64,000 nt of DNA from Actinophytocola gossypii (GCF_025165815.1 NZ_JAFFZE010000023.1:172191-236190), one strand, 5' to 3'; positions 26,857-35,296 are shown, counted from the stretch's first letter. Notes: a model not told the origin generated them from the letters alone. Made by a program: numbers and translations.

Positions 26857-28166
26857 GTTCGGCTCACCTCGTCCTCGTTTTCCCTGTTGACGTCCCTGTC
26901 GGCTTCCCTGGGTACGCCGAACACCCGGTACAGCGCGTCGACGTAGAGTTCGCCGTCGGCCGCCGCGGACAGTTCCCTGATCCGCACCGTCGGGCGGTGC
27001 AACAACTTCTGCACCACGCGGTGCAGCGCCGACTCGGTCTCGGCTTGTTCGTGGTCGTCCAGCGCGGGCAGCCGCGAGCGCAGCCGGGTCAGCTCGGCGC
27101 CGACCAGCTCGGCCGCCCGGGAGCGCAGCGCCGCGATCAACGGCGTGGCCGACACGGCACGGTCCCGGACCGCGAGCGCGGCCGCCTCCTCGGCGACGAT
27201 CCGCCACGCCGCGTCTACTTCGGACAGTTCGCCGCGACCGGCAAGGAACCCGCCGAGCACGTCGAGGTCCACCAGCGTCACGCCGTCGACGTCCCGGCAG
27301 GCGGGGTCGATGTCGCGGGGCATGGCCAGGTCCAGTCCGAACATCGGGCGGTGCCCGTTGCCCCGACGCGCCGCCCGCAGCTCGCCGGCCGTCACCACCT
27401 GTTCGGGCGCACCGGTCGAGCACACCAGCACGTCGGCCCGGGCGAGTGCCTCGACCAGCGTGCCGGGGGCCACGACCGAGCCGCCGACCTCTCGGGCGAG
27501 CCGCTCGGCGTTCGCCCGCGTCCGGCTGGCGACGCGGATCTCGGCGACGCCCTCGTCGCGCAGACCGCGGGCGGCGAGCGTGCCGATCGTGCCGGAACCG
27601 ACGAGCACCGCGCGTTTGCCGGCGAGACCGCCGAGTGCGGTCCCGGCGAGCTCCAGGCCGGCACTGAGCAGCGACGGCGCGGTGCGGCCGATCCCGGTCT
27701 CGGTCCGCGCCCGCCGGCTGGTGCGGAACGCGGTGTCGAACGCGTCGCCGAGGACCGGGCCCACCGCGCCGGCCGTCCGCGCGGCGCGCAGCGCACCCCG
27801 CACCTGGGCCACGATGTGCTCCTCGCCGGTGGCCATCGAGTCCAGTCCACACGCGACCGCGCACAGATGGGTCACCGCCTCGCCGCCGCGGCGGACCCGG
27901 AGGAACCCGCACACCTCGGCGACGGACAGCCCCGCGCGCGCGGCGAAGAAGTGGTCGACCGCGTGCGACGCCTGGTGCACCGACCCGCGCGGAGCGACGT
28001 AGACCTCCGTGCGGTTGCAGGTGGACAGCACGACGACCTCCCCGATCGCGGGACTGCCGCGCAACCGGTCCACGGCGGCGTTCAGCTCCCCGTCCGGCAC
28101 CGACAGCCGTTCCAGCAACTCGGTCGCAGCCGTCTTGAAGCTGGCCCCGATCGCAAGAATCGTCAT
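26853..28166 (-). CDS. hemA: Glutamyl-tRNA reductase
   Basis: This is the first and usually rate-limiting enzyme of C5 heme synthesis (437 aa). It reduces glutamyl-tRNA with NADPH. The catalytic Cys is in [12 protein letters not shown]; the NADPH-binding motif is [12 protein letters not shown] and a C-terminal helical dimerisation domain follows. The ATG at 28166 is preferred because it begins [11 protein letters not shown], the family N-terminus; no strong ribosome site precedes it. It leads the operon from a 148-bp divergent promoter region with 15-bp direct repeats. Confidence 0.96.
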   Translation of the reverse strand: MTILAIGASFKTAATELLERLSVPDGELNAAVDRLRGSPAIGEVVVLSTCNRTEVYVAPRGSVHQASHAVDHFFAARAGLSVAEVCGFLRVRRGGEAVTHLCAVACGLDSMATGEEHIVAQVRGALRAARTAGAVGPVLGDAFDTAFRTSRRARTETGIGRTAPSLLSAGLELAGTALGGLAGKRAVLVGSGTIGTLAARGLRDEGVAEIRVASRTRANAERLAREVGGSVVAPGTLVEALARADVLVCSTGAPEQVVTAGELRAARRGNGHRPMFGLDLAMPRDIDPACRDVDGVTLVDLDVLGGFLAGRGELSEVDAAWRIVAEEAAALAVRDRAVSATPLIAALRSRAAELVGAELTRLRSRLPALDDHEQAETESALHRVVQKLLHRPTVRIRELSAAADGELYVDALYRVFGVPREADRDVNRENEDEVSRT

Positions 28167-28211
28167 GGCCCGACGGTAGGCGCGAATTCTTCGACGACTC
28201 AACAGAATTGA

Positions 28212-28245
28212 CCGACAACCGCACTTCGGCCCGACAACCGCACTT
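28212..28245. repeat. 15-bp direct repeat between hemA and the oxidase gene
   Basis: CCGACAACCGCACTT occurs at 28212-28226 and again, identically, at 28231-28245, a 19-bp period. Both copies lie between the divergent heme genes. The arrangement suggests a regulator that binds two direct sites and controls both directions. The factor is unknown. Confidence 0.6.
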
Positions 28246-28314
28246 GTGTCCGGGCTGAACGGACGCCGGTGCTAACTTCGCCCCAACCGAGACGGGAAAC
28301 GAAGGTGAGTACAC

Positions 28315-29730
28315 GTGTCGAACGAATTCGATGTTCTCGTGGTGGGTGGTGGGATCACCGGGCTGACCGTCGCCCAGCAACTCACCGCCCGGTCACCGCG
28401 CACCTCGGTCGCGGTGCTCGAGGCCGGCGACCGCACCGGCGGGATCGTCGGCTCCTATCGGCGCGAGGGCTTCACCGTGGACACCGGACCGCACGGCTTC
28501 GTCGTCTACGGACCGGGCGGCGTGTCCGACCTGGCGACCGAACTTGGCCTGGCGGACGAGCTGATGGCGGCCGAACCGGCAGCGCAGCGCCTGTTCCTGC
28601 TGCGCGACGACCACGTACTCGAACCCATGCCGACCTCGGTCACGAGTTTCCTGCGCAGTGCGCTGCTGAGCCCGATGGGCAAGCTCCGCGCCGCGGCCGA
28701 GATCGTCATGCCACGCCGGCTCGCCGAGGAGCCGTTCTTCCACTTCACCGCTCGCCGGTTCGGCGTCGAGGTGGCTCGGGCGCTCGCCGTGCCCGCCGTG
28801 CTCGGTGTCACCGGCGGCGATTCGAAGAACCTCAGCGTGGACGCGAAGTTCCCATTCATCAGATATCTGGAAAAGGAGTACCGGAGCATTCTTGTCGGCG
28901 CCCTTCGTACTACGTGGCAGCAGCAGCGGGCCGCCGGGAAGCGAATTCTGACATTGCCGAAGTTCGAGGAGTTCGGCATGCGGCTGTTCAGTTTCCGCGG
29001 CCAGGGCATGCAGCGGCTGGTCGACGCCCTGGAGAAGTCGGTGGCCGAGCACGTGCGCCTCGGCGCCCGGGTGAGCGCGCTCGACCGCGACGGCGACGGC
29101 TGGCGGGCGACGCTGACCTCCGGCGAGCCGGTGCGCGCCGCCCAGGTCGTGCTCGCCCTGCCGGCGTACGCCGCGGCCGCGCTGCTCGGACCGCACCTGC
29201 CGCGCTTCGCCGCCACCCTGACCGAGATCCCCCATCCGGACGTGCGCGTCGTCGGCATCGGCTACCGCGAAGCCGACCTGGCCCGACAGCCCGACGGCAT
29301 CGGCTTCCTCACCATCCCCACCGAGCACACCCACATCCTCGGGACGATCCACACCTCGACGATCTTCCCCGACCAGGCGCCGCCGGGCACCGTCCTCATC
29401 CGCACCCTCGCCGGCGGGGTCCAGGACCGCGGGTTCGCCGAACTGTCCTCGGTCGACGCCGTGGAGACGGTGCACCAGGACCTGCGGCGCGTCTTCGGCG
29501 TCCGCGGCCGGCCGGTGTTCTCCTTCGACCACCTGTGGCGCCGAGCGATCCCGGAGTACCAGGTGGGCCACCGGAACCGGATCGACGCCGGGCTCGCCGA
29601 GGTCGCCCGGCTGGGCGGCGTGCACCTCGCCGGCAACACCTACCACGGCGTCGGTATCAACGACTGCGTCCGCGACGCCCGCCGGGTCGCCGACGACCTC
29701 GTCGGCACCCCGGTCACCGTGTCGTCGTGA
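28315..29730 (+). CDS. Coproporphyrinogen/protoporphyrinogen oxidase (HemY/CgoX family)
   Basis: This FAD enzyme (471 aa) performs the six-electron oxidation of coproporphyrinogen III or protoporphyrinogen IX. The dinucleotide-binding N-terminus is VLVVGGGITGLTVAQQL, followed by AGDRTGGIVGSYRREGF; the C-terminal FAD contact is GNTYHGVGINDCV. The GTG at 28315 follows an AAGGTGAG box. In actinobacteria this family normally acts on coproporphyrinogen (CgoX), but a HemF gene is divergent here, so either substrate is possible. No ferrochelatase or ChdC gene lies in the window. Confidence 0.9.
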   Translation: MSNEFDVLVVGGGITGLTVAQQLTARSPRTSVAVLEAGDRTGGIVGSYRREGFTVDTGPHGFVVYGPGGVSDLATELGLADELMAAEPAAQRLFLLRDDHVLEPMPTSVTSFLRSALLSPMGKLRAAAEIVMPRRLAEEPFFHFTARRFGVEVARALAVPAVLGVTGGDSKNLSVDAKFPFIRYLEKEYRSILVGALRTTWQQQRAAGKRILTLPKFEEFGMRLFSFRGQGMQRLVDALEKSVAEHVRLGARVSALDRDGDGWRATLTSGEPVRAAQVVLALPAYAAAALLGPHLPRFAATLTEIPHPDVRVVGIGYREADLARQPDGIGFLTIPTEHTHILGTIHTSTIFPDQAPPGTVLIRTLAGGVQDRGFAELSSVDAVETVHQDLRRVFGVRGRPVFSFDHLWRRAIPEYQVGHRNRIDAGLAEVARLGGVHLAGNTYHGVGINDCVRDARRVADDLVGTPVTVSS

Positions 29731-30632
29731 GCGCCGCCATCGACGTACGGGACCTGACCGTGCGCTACGGCGACACGCTCGCCGTCGACGGGACGACGTT
29801 CGAGCTGCGGCACGGGGAGGTGCTCGCGCTGCTCGGGCCGAACGGCGCGGGCAAGACCTCGATCGTCGAGGTGTGCGAGGGCTACCGACGGGCGAGCGCG
29901 GGCCGCGTCCGGGTGCTCGGCCACGACCCCTACGCCGACCACGACCGGCTGACCCCGCGGATCGGCATCATGCTGCAGTCCGGCGGGGTCTACCCGAGGG
30001 TGTCGGCCGCGGACATGCTCGGGCTGTTCGCCTCGTTCGCCGCGCACCCGCTCCCGGTCGACCTGCTCGTCGACCGGCTCGAGCTCGCCGGGTTCCTGCA
30101 CACGCCCTACATCCGCCTCTCCGGCGGCGAGCGGCAGCGGCTCGCGATGGCCCTGGCACTCGTCGGCCGGCCCGAGGTGGTGTTCCTCGACGAGCCGACC
30201 GCCGGCATGGACCTGCGGGCGCGGCACCGCACCTGGGAGCTCGTCCGCGAGCTGCGCGCGGACGGCGTTGCGGTACTGCTCACCACCCACCTGCTCGACG
30301 AGGCCGAACGGCTCGCCGACGACGTGCTGATCATCGACCGGGGGCGGGTGCTCGCGTCCGGCTCCCCCGAGGCCCTCACCGGCATGGGTGGGATCGGGCG
30401 GCTGACGCTCGCCGCCACCGCCGGCCTGCCGGTGGCCGCCCTGCCCGGCGGCCTCACCGCCGTGGAGGAGCCGGCCGGCAACTACCAGATCGACGGCGCG
30501 CTGGACACCACGGCGCTCGCGGAGGTGCTCGCCTGGTGCCTCGCCCACGGCGCGGTCGTCACCGGCATGCGCACCGAGAGCCGGACGCTCGAGGACGTCT
30601 TCCTGGAACTCACCGCGAAGGAGCCGTCATGA
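29727..30632 (+). CDS. ABC-2 type exporter ATP-binding protein (heme-linked paralogue)
   Basis: This 301-aa ATPase has Walker A GPNGAGKTS, MLQSGGVYP, signature LSGGERQR, Walker B VVFLDEPTAGMD and LLTTHLLDEAERLAD. The GTG at 29727 makes a GTGA overlap with the oxidase stop, so it is translationally coupled to a heme gene. It is closely similar in layout and wording to the ATPase at 14389-15303, indicating duplication. Export of a porphyrin or heme-related compound is possible but unproven. Confidence 0.91.
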   Translation: MSAAIDVRDLTVRYGDTLAVDGTTFELRHGEVLALLGPNGAGKTSIVEVCEGYRRASAGRVRVLGHDPYADHDRLTPRIGIMLQSGGVYPRVSAADMLGLFASFAAHPLPVDLLVDRLELAGFLHTPYIRLSGGERQRLAMALALVGRPEVVFLDEPTAGMDLRARHRTWELVRELRADGVAVLLTTHLLDEAERLADDVLIIDRGRVLASGSPEALTGMGGIGRLTLAATAGLPVAALPGGLTAVEEPAGNYQIDGALDTTALAEVLAWCLAHGAVVTGMRTESRTLEDVFLELTAKEPS

Positions 30633-31378
30633 CGTTCGCGCCGGCACCCGGACGCGCGCCGACGACCACGATCCTGCGGCACCAGACCGCGCTGGAGGTC
30701 CGGCTCATCCTGCGTCGCGGCGAGACACTCGTGCTCAACGTGCTCGTCCCCCTGGCCGCACTGCTCGGTGTCGGACTGACCGACGTCATCCGGCTCCCCG
30801 ACGGTGACCGCCTCGGTTTCGTGGTGCCCGGTGTCATCGGTCTCGCCGTCATGTCCACGGCGTTCACCGGGCAGGCCATCAACACCGGCTACGAACGCGG
30901 GTACGGGGTGCTCAAACGGCTGGGTGGCTCGGCTCTGACCAGATCGGGCGTGCTGGTCGCGAAGACCTCGGCCGTACTGGTGGTGATCGTCCTGCAGGTC
31001 GCGTTGCTGGTCGGCGTCGGCGTGGCCCTCGGCTGGCGCCCACGCGTCGACCACCTGGCACTCGCGCTGGTCCTGCTGCTCCTCGCGACGGCGCTGTTCT
31101 CGTCCTACGCGTTGCTGCTGGCCGGCACGCTGCCCGCCCAGGCGACCGCCGGTGCGGGCACGCTCGTCTACCTCGTTCTGCTCGTCGCCGGCGGCGTGAT
31201 GTTCCCGGTGCCCGGGGCGGACGGCATCGGCGGCGCGCTGCCCCTGGCCGCCCTGACCGAGGGCCTGCGGGCCACCCTGACCGAGGGCGTCCCGCCCGGA
31301 TGGGTGAATTGGACGGGTCTGTTCATCGTAGGTGTGGGTGGGGCGCTGGCCGCCACTCGCTGGTTCCGCTGGGAGTGA
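30629..31378 (+). CDS. ABC-2 type exporter permease (heme-linked paralogue)
   Basis: This 249-aa permease has six hydrophobic spans and the loop motif GYGVLKRLGGSALTRSG, ending in TRWFRWE. The ATG at 30629 overlaps the ATPase stop (ATGA). It is the partner of the preceding ATPase and a paralogue of the permease at 13641-14399. It closes the oxidase-ATPase-permease operon; 19 bp later is a BlaI-like operator that belongs to the next gene. Confidence 0.88.
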   Translation: MTFAPAPGRAPTTTILRHQTALEVRLILRRGETLVLNVLVPLAALLGVGLTDVIRLPDGDRLGFVVPGVIGLAVMSTAFTGQAINTGYERGYGVLKRLGGSALTRSGVLVAKTSAVLVVIVLQVALLVGVGVALGWRPRVDHLALALVLLLLATALFSSYALLLAGTLPAQATAGAGTLVYLVLLVAGGVMFPVPGADGIGGALPLAALTEGLRATLTEGVPPGWVNWTGLFIVGVGGALAATRWFRWE

Positions 31379-31397
31379 CCTGACCTCCCGCCCGGTT

Positions 31398-31414
31398 TAC
31401 TACACGCCGTAGTA
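31398..31414. promoter_or_regulatory. BlaI-like operator site 4 (TACTAC-N5-GTAGTA)
   Basis: This is a perfect copy of the 6+6 palindrome, 24 bp before the start codon of the MFS gene and 20 bp past the permease stop. It lies about 15 kb from the blaI gene and about 16 kb from the other sites. Confidence 0.6.
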
Positions 31415-31437
31415 TTGCTGCCGCCGGGCGGAGGGAG

Positions 31438-32589
31438 TTGGGACCGATTCGACAGACGCGAGCGCCGGCGGCGCTGTACGGCACGGTGTTCGTCGACCTG
31501 CTCGGCTTCACGCTCGTCCTGCCGTCGCTGCCGTTCCAGGTGACCGACCTGGGTGGGAACGCGATCTGGCTCGGCGTCGTGCTGACCTCGTACTCGCTGT
31601 GCCAGGCGGTCGCCGCGCCGGTGCTCGGCCGACTCGCCGACCGGCACGGGAGGCGGCGCCTGCTGCTGCTGAGCCTCGCCGGCTCGACGGTCTCGCTGGC
31701 GTTGATGGGACTGGCCGGGTCGTTGTGGCTGCTCCTGGCGGCCCGTGCCGCGGCCGGGATCTGCGGCGGCAGCATCGGCGTGGCCAACGCGTTCGCCGCC
31801 CAACTGGCCGGTGCCGATGGGCGGACCAGGGTGATGGGACGAGTGGGCGCGGCGGTCGGTCTCGCGTTCACCATCGGCCCGGCGCTCGGTGCGCTGGCCG
31901 CTCCGCTCGGGTTCGCCGTGATCGCACTGGTCGGCGCCGGTCTCGCACTGCTCAACCTGGTCGTGGCCGCCGCGCTGCTGCCGCCTGGCCGAACCGAGAC
32001 GCACCGGCCGGCCGCGGCGGGGCGTCGCCGGGTCGCTCCGTGGCGGCTGCTCGCGGCCGGCTTCGGCGCGATGGCCGCGTTCGTCGGCATGGAGACCACG
32101 GTGGCCTACCTCGCCGCCGCCCGGTTCGACGCCGGGCCGGCGCTGGTCGGGGTGCTGCTCGCGCTCGCGGGCCTCACGCTGGTGGTGGTGCAGGGATTCC
32201 TCGTCGCGCCGGCGGCCCGCCGATGGGGTGAGACCAGGGTGGCGACCACGGGGGCGGCGTTGATGGCCGCCGGCCTGCTCGCCATGCCGCTGCTCGCCGA
32301 GGTGCCGTTCGTGGTCGCGGTGCTCGTCGTGTCGGCCGGCAACGGGATGCTGACCACGACGGTGGCCAGCCTCCTCGCCGGCGCGGGTCCGCCGCGGGAC
32401 ATCGGTGCCCGGATGGGGCAGGGCCAGTCGGCGGCGGCCGCGGCGCGCGCGGCGGGTCCGCTGACCGCCGGCGCGCTGTTCGACGCGGCGATGATCGTGC
32501 CCTACCTGCTCGGAGCCCTGCTGTCGCTCGGTGTCGCCTGGTGCGTGTCCGCTGGCACCCGCGAGCGCCAACCCACCGCGAAACGCTGA
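31438..32589 (+). CDS. MFS transporter, DHA1-type multidrug exporter
   Basis: This 383-aa protein has twelve predicted spans. Motif A is well kept (GRLADRHGRRRLL after span 2), and span 5 has a GPALGALAAP motif typical of proton antiporters that export drugs. The TTG at 31438 lies just after GGAGGGA; the next in-frame GTG is inside the first span, so the TTG is preferred. A perfect BlaI-like palindrome upstream suggests it belongs to the same regulon as the ABC-2 exporter at 13.6-15.3 kb. Confidence 0.85.
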   Translation: MGPIRQTRAPAALYGTVFVDLLGFTLVLPSLPFQVTDLGGNAIWLGVVLTSYSLCQAVAAPVLGRLADRHGRRRLLLLSLAGSTVSLALMGLAGSLWLLLAARAAAGICGGSIGVANAFAAQLAGADGRTRVMGRVGAAVGLAFTIGPALGALAAPLGFAVIALVGAGLALLNLVVAAALLPPGRTETHRPAAAGRRRVAPWRLLAAGFGAMAAFVGMETTVAYLAAARFDAGPALVGVLLALAGLTLVVVQGFLVAPAARRWGETRVATTGAALMAAGLLAMPLLAEVPFVVAVLVVSAGNGMLTTTVASLLAGAGPPRDIGARMGQGQSAAAAARAAGPLTAGALFDAAMIVPYLLGALLSLGVAWCVSAGTRERQPTAKR

Positions 32590-32599
32590 AGCTGGGGAA

Positions 32600-33001
32600 T
32601 CAGCGGGCGGTCGCGCCGGCCGGGCGGTGCTCGAGGGACTTGCGCAGCATGGCGGCGAACTCCTCGGCCGTCTCCAGTTTCGCGCGTAGCTCGGCGCAGC
32701 GCTGCTCGGCGGTCTCGCAGTACCGGTGCAGCTGCGCGCGTTGCTCGTTCGAGGGTTCCGCGCCGGGGGTGGCCGGGTCCAGGACGTCGAGCAGGTCACG
32801 CATTTCCTCGAGGTGGAAGCCGAGCGGTTTCATCCGCTTGACGAGGTCGAGGCGGTCGATGTCCGGTTCGGCGTAGAGGCGGAAGCCGCCCTGGCTGCGG
32901 GCGCTTGGCACGACCAGGCCGACCTCTTCGTAGTAGCGGATGGTGCGCAGCGACAACCCCGTGCGTTCGGCGACCTCGCCGATCCGCATGTGCTCACCCA
33001 T
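32600..33001 (-). CDS. MerR-family transcriptional regulator
   Basis: This 133-aa regulator has an N-terminal winged helix (IGEVAERTGLSLRTIRYYEE) and a long antiparallel coiled-coil helix with a coupled region (LHRYCETAEQRCAELRAKLE). A GTG at 33028 is possible, but the -10 box TAGAAT (33047-33052) gives a leader that fits ATG 33001 better. No metal-binding Cys cluster is visible, so a small organic effector is more likely. Dyads before this gene and before prfC are nearly identical, so it probably autoregulates and controls RF3. Confidence 0.9.
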   Translation of the reverse strand: MGEHMRIGEVAERTGLSLRTIRYYEEVGLVVPSARSQGGFRLYAEPDIDRLDLVKRMKPLGFHLEEMRDLLDVLDPATPGAEPSNEQRAQLHRYCETAEQRCAELRAKLETAEEFAAMLRKSLEHRPAGATAR

Positions 33002-33050
33002 GCCGCACCCTGTACTTCCCGACCCCACCGACGTGCTCGTGACGCCATTC

Positions 33051-33068
33051 TACCCTCACGTAACGGTA
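33051..33068 (-). promoter_or_regulatory. MerR operator A in the merR promoter
   Basis: TACCCTCACGTAACGGTA has ACGT at its centre and CTACC/GGTA-type edges. It abuts a minus-strand -10 TAGAAT (33047-33052), so the protein would sit in the promoter spacer, as MerR regulators do. It matches operator B at 34744-34761 in 16 of 18 bases. Confidence 0.65.
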
Positions 33069-33092
33069 AGGTCGCGTCGACGGTCGGTGGGC

Positions 33093-34703
33093 CTACTCGG
33101 CGCCGGCGACCAGTGCGCTCACGGCCAGCTCGGGGTGCAGCCGCCGCAGCACGCCGAGGGTGTGCTGGTCGACGAACAGTGCGAGGTCGGTGCCGTCGAC
33201 GGCCCGGGTGAGGACCTCGCTGCCGCGCCTGGACTCCACCAGCGCCCGCTGGGCCGGGTCGTCGAGCCGGCGCACCACGCTGTAGGGCAGGCGTTCCAGG
33301 GCTACCGGAGCGTTGAACTCGGTCTCCAGACGGTGCGCGGCGACCTCGAACTGCATCGGCCCGACCGCGGCCAGCACCGGAGCCGCGTCACCACGCCGGT
33401 CGGAGCGCAGCACCTGCACCACGCCCTCGGACCCCAACTGGTCGATGCCCTTGCGGAACTGCTTGGCCCGCCCCAGGTCCGCCGGCCGCGCCACCGCGAA
33501 GTGCGCGGGCGCGAAGCTGGGCAGGCCCGGGTAGCGCACGGCCGGCTTGCCCGCGTGGAGCGTGTCGCCGACGCGCAGCGCGTTCGCGTTCACCAGGCCG
33601 ATCACGTCCCCCGGATAGGCGGTGTCCAGTGTGGACCGCTGCTGGCCGAGAACCTGCTGGGCGTACTTGGTGGCGAACGGCCGGCCGGTGGTCGCGTTCG
33701 TGACGACCATGCCCCGCTCGAACACCCCGGAACACACCCGCGCGAACGCGACCTGGTCCCGGTGCGCCGGATCCATCCCGGTCTGCACCTTGAACACGAA
33801 CGCCGAGAACGGTGCGTCCAACGGCCGGGCGCGGCCCTCGACGTCCGACCGGGGCGTCGGCGGCGGCGCCAGCTCGACCAACACGTCCAGCAGCCGCCGC
33901 ACCCCGAAGTTGAGCACCGCCGAACCGAACAACACCGGCGTGGCCGTGGCCGCGAAGAACCGGGACGGATCGAACCGACCGCCCGACGCCGCGAGCAACT
34001 CGGTCTCCTCGGTCGCCCGGACCCAGTCCTCGCCCTCCTCGGCCAGCGCGGAGGCCGGATCGAGGCGCTCCTCACCCGCGGCGGTGGCCCCGCCCGCCGT
34101 TCGGCTGAACCGCACGAACGAACCGTCGAGACAGTCCAGCACCCCGCGGAACCGGCCGGCTTCCCCGACCGGCCAGGTCAACGGCATCGGCTGCAACCCG
34201 ATCCGCTCGACGAGTTCGTCACACAGCTCCAGGGCCTCCAGGCCGGGGCGGTCCCACTTGTTGACGAACGTGAGCACCGGGATGTCCCGGTCCCGGCAGA
34301 CGTCGAACAGCTTCAACGTCTGCGGCTCCAGGCCCTTGGCCGCGTCCAGCAGCATCACCGCCGAGTCCACCGCGGACAGCACCCGATAGGTGTCCTCGGA
34401 GAAGTCCGCGTGCCCCGGCGTGTCCAACAGGTTGACCACCGCGTCGCCGTAGCCGAACTGCAGGGCCGCCGACGTGATCGAGATGCCGCGGGCCTGCTCC
34501 ATCGCCAACCAGTCCGACACCACACCCCGCCGACCCGCCTTGCCGTGCACCGCGCCGGCCTCGGAGATCACCCGCGCGTGCAACGCCAACGCCTCGGTCA
34601 ACGTCGACTTGCCCGCGTCCGGATGACTGATCACCGCGAACGTCCGCCGACGGCCGGCCTCCCCCACCACGTCCACCACGGACCGCTGACCGACGGCAGT
34701 CAC
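33093..34703 (-). CDS. prfC: Peptide chain release factor 3
   Basis: This translational GTPase (536 aa) recycles RF1/RF2 from the ribosome. G motifs are HPDAGKST (G1, about 27-34), the DTPGH switch (G3) and NKWD (G4), followed by EF-Tu-like domain 2 and the RF3 C-terminal domain (YSVVRRLDDP). The GTG at 34703 has a GGGGAG box; an upstream TTG at 34739 would precede the likely transcription start from -10 TAGAGT (34740-34745). RF3 is patchily distributed in bacteria, and here it appears to be under MerR control. Confidence 0.92.
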   Translation of the reverse strand: MTAVGQRSVVDVVGEAGRRRTFAVISHPDAGKSTLTEALALHARVISEAGAVHGKAGRRGVVSDWLAMEQARGISITSAALQFGYGDAVVNLLDTPGHADFSEDTYRVLSAVDSAVMLLDAAKGLEPQTLKLFDVCRDRDIPVLTFVNKWDRPGLEALELCDELVERIGLQPMPLTWPVGEAGRFRGVLDCLDGSFVRFSRTAGGATAAGEERLDPASALAEEGEDWVRATEETELLAASGGRFDPSRFFAATATPVLFGSAVLNFGVRRLLDVLVELAPPPTPRSDVEGRARPLDAPFSAFVFKVQTGMDPAHRDQVAFARVCSGVFERGMVVTNATTGRPFATKYAQQVLGQQRSTLDTAYPGDVIGLVNANALRVGDTLHAGKPAVRYPGLPSFAPAHFAVARPADLGRAKQFRKGIDQLGSEGVVQVLRSDRRGDAAPVLAAVGPMQFEVAAHRLETEFNAPVALERLPYSVVRRLDDPAQRALVESRRGSEVLTRAVDGTDLALFVDQHTLGVLRRLHPELAVSALVAGAE

Positions 34704-34743
34704 ACCACGTCTCCCCACCCGATCGACCGAAGACCCCAAACTC

Positions 34744-34761
34744 TACCTTCACGTTACGGTA
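34744..34761 (-). promoter_or_regulatory. MerR operator B in the prfC promoter
   Basis: TACCTTCACGTTACGGTA lies within a 20-bp CTACC...GGTAG dyad and abuts the -10 TAGAGT (34740-34745). It overlaps the last codons of the hemerythrin-like gene. Near identity to operator A indicates a common regulator. Confidence 0.65.
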
Positions 34762-35209
34762 GCCTTTCTGGACGGTGGGGATCCCAGGGCACCGGGCCGG
34801 TGAGGGCGTTGAGCGTGGCGACGAGCCACTCCTCCTCGTAGGCGAAGTGCGCGTCCAGTTCGGTGGCGAGCCGGTCCAGCTCCTCCCGCACGCGCTCGGG
34901 CTCGACGGCGGCGACCAGGGCGTCCACGTCACGCAGGATCCGGTCGACCACCACGTGCTCGCGGCGCAGCCGCTCGAGCGCCGGAGCGAGCCCGGGGTCC
35001 ACGTCGGCGAGGTGCGGGAACAACGCGCCGTCCTCGGTGGTGTGGTGACCGTGCAGGTAGACACACACCGTCTCGCAGTGGTTGCGCAACTGCTCGGCCA
35101 GACCAGCTCCGTTCGCCGACGGTGCCGCCCGCGCCGCGGCCACGGAGCCGCGCAGCGCGTCGTGGGCCGCCACCAACCTGTCGCCCCACCCTGGCGTCTG
35201 CTGGGACAT
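34754..35209 (-). CDS. Hemerythrin HHE-domain protein
   Basis: This 151-aa four-helix bundle has the iron-ligand pattern of the family: His near the N-terminus (VAAHDALRG), HGHHTTEDGALFPHL, RREHVVVDRIL and HFAYEEEWL. Such cytoplasmic proteins bind O2 or NO, or sense redox state, through a di-iron site. A GGGGAGG box precedes the ATG at 35209 by 8 nt. Its 3' end contains the prfC promoter, and it is divergent from a TetR gene 87 bp away, a plausible regulator. Confidence 0.88.
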   Translation of the reverse strand: MSQQTPGWGDRLVAAHDALRGSVAAARAAPSANGAGLAEQLRNHCETVCVYLHGHHTTEDGALFPHLADVDPGLAPALERLRREHVVVDRILRDVDALVAAVEPERVREELDRLATELDAHFAYEEEWLVATLNALTGPVPWDPHRPERLP

Positions 35210-35296
35210 GTCCACCACCTCCCCTTGGCGCCACTCAGTGGCAGATTAGCCTCAGGAGCGTTAGCCGTCCAGTAGCACTTGCCGTAGAATGCGGCC

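Noticed and set aside
34703..34739. Possible TTG start of prfC at 34739
   Set aside because: It lies upstream of the transcription start implied by the TAGAGT -10 box and overlaps the MerR-operator region; the GTG at 34703 has a GGGGAG box.
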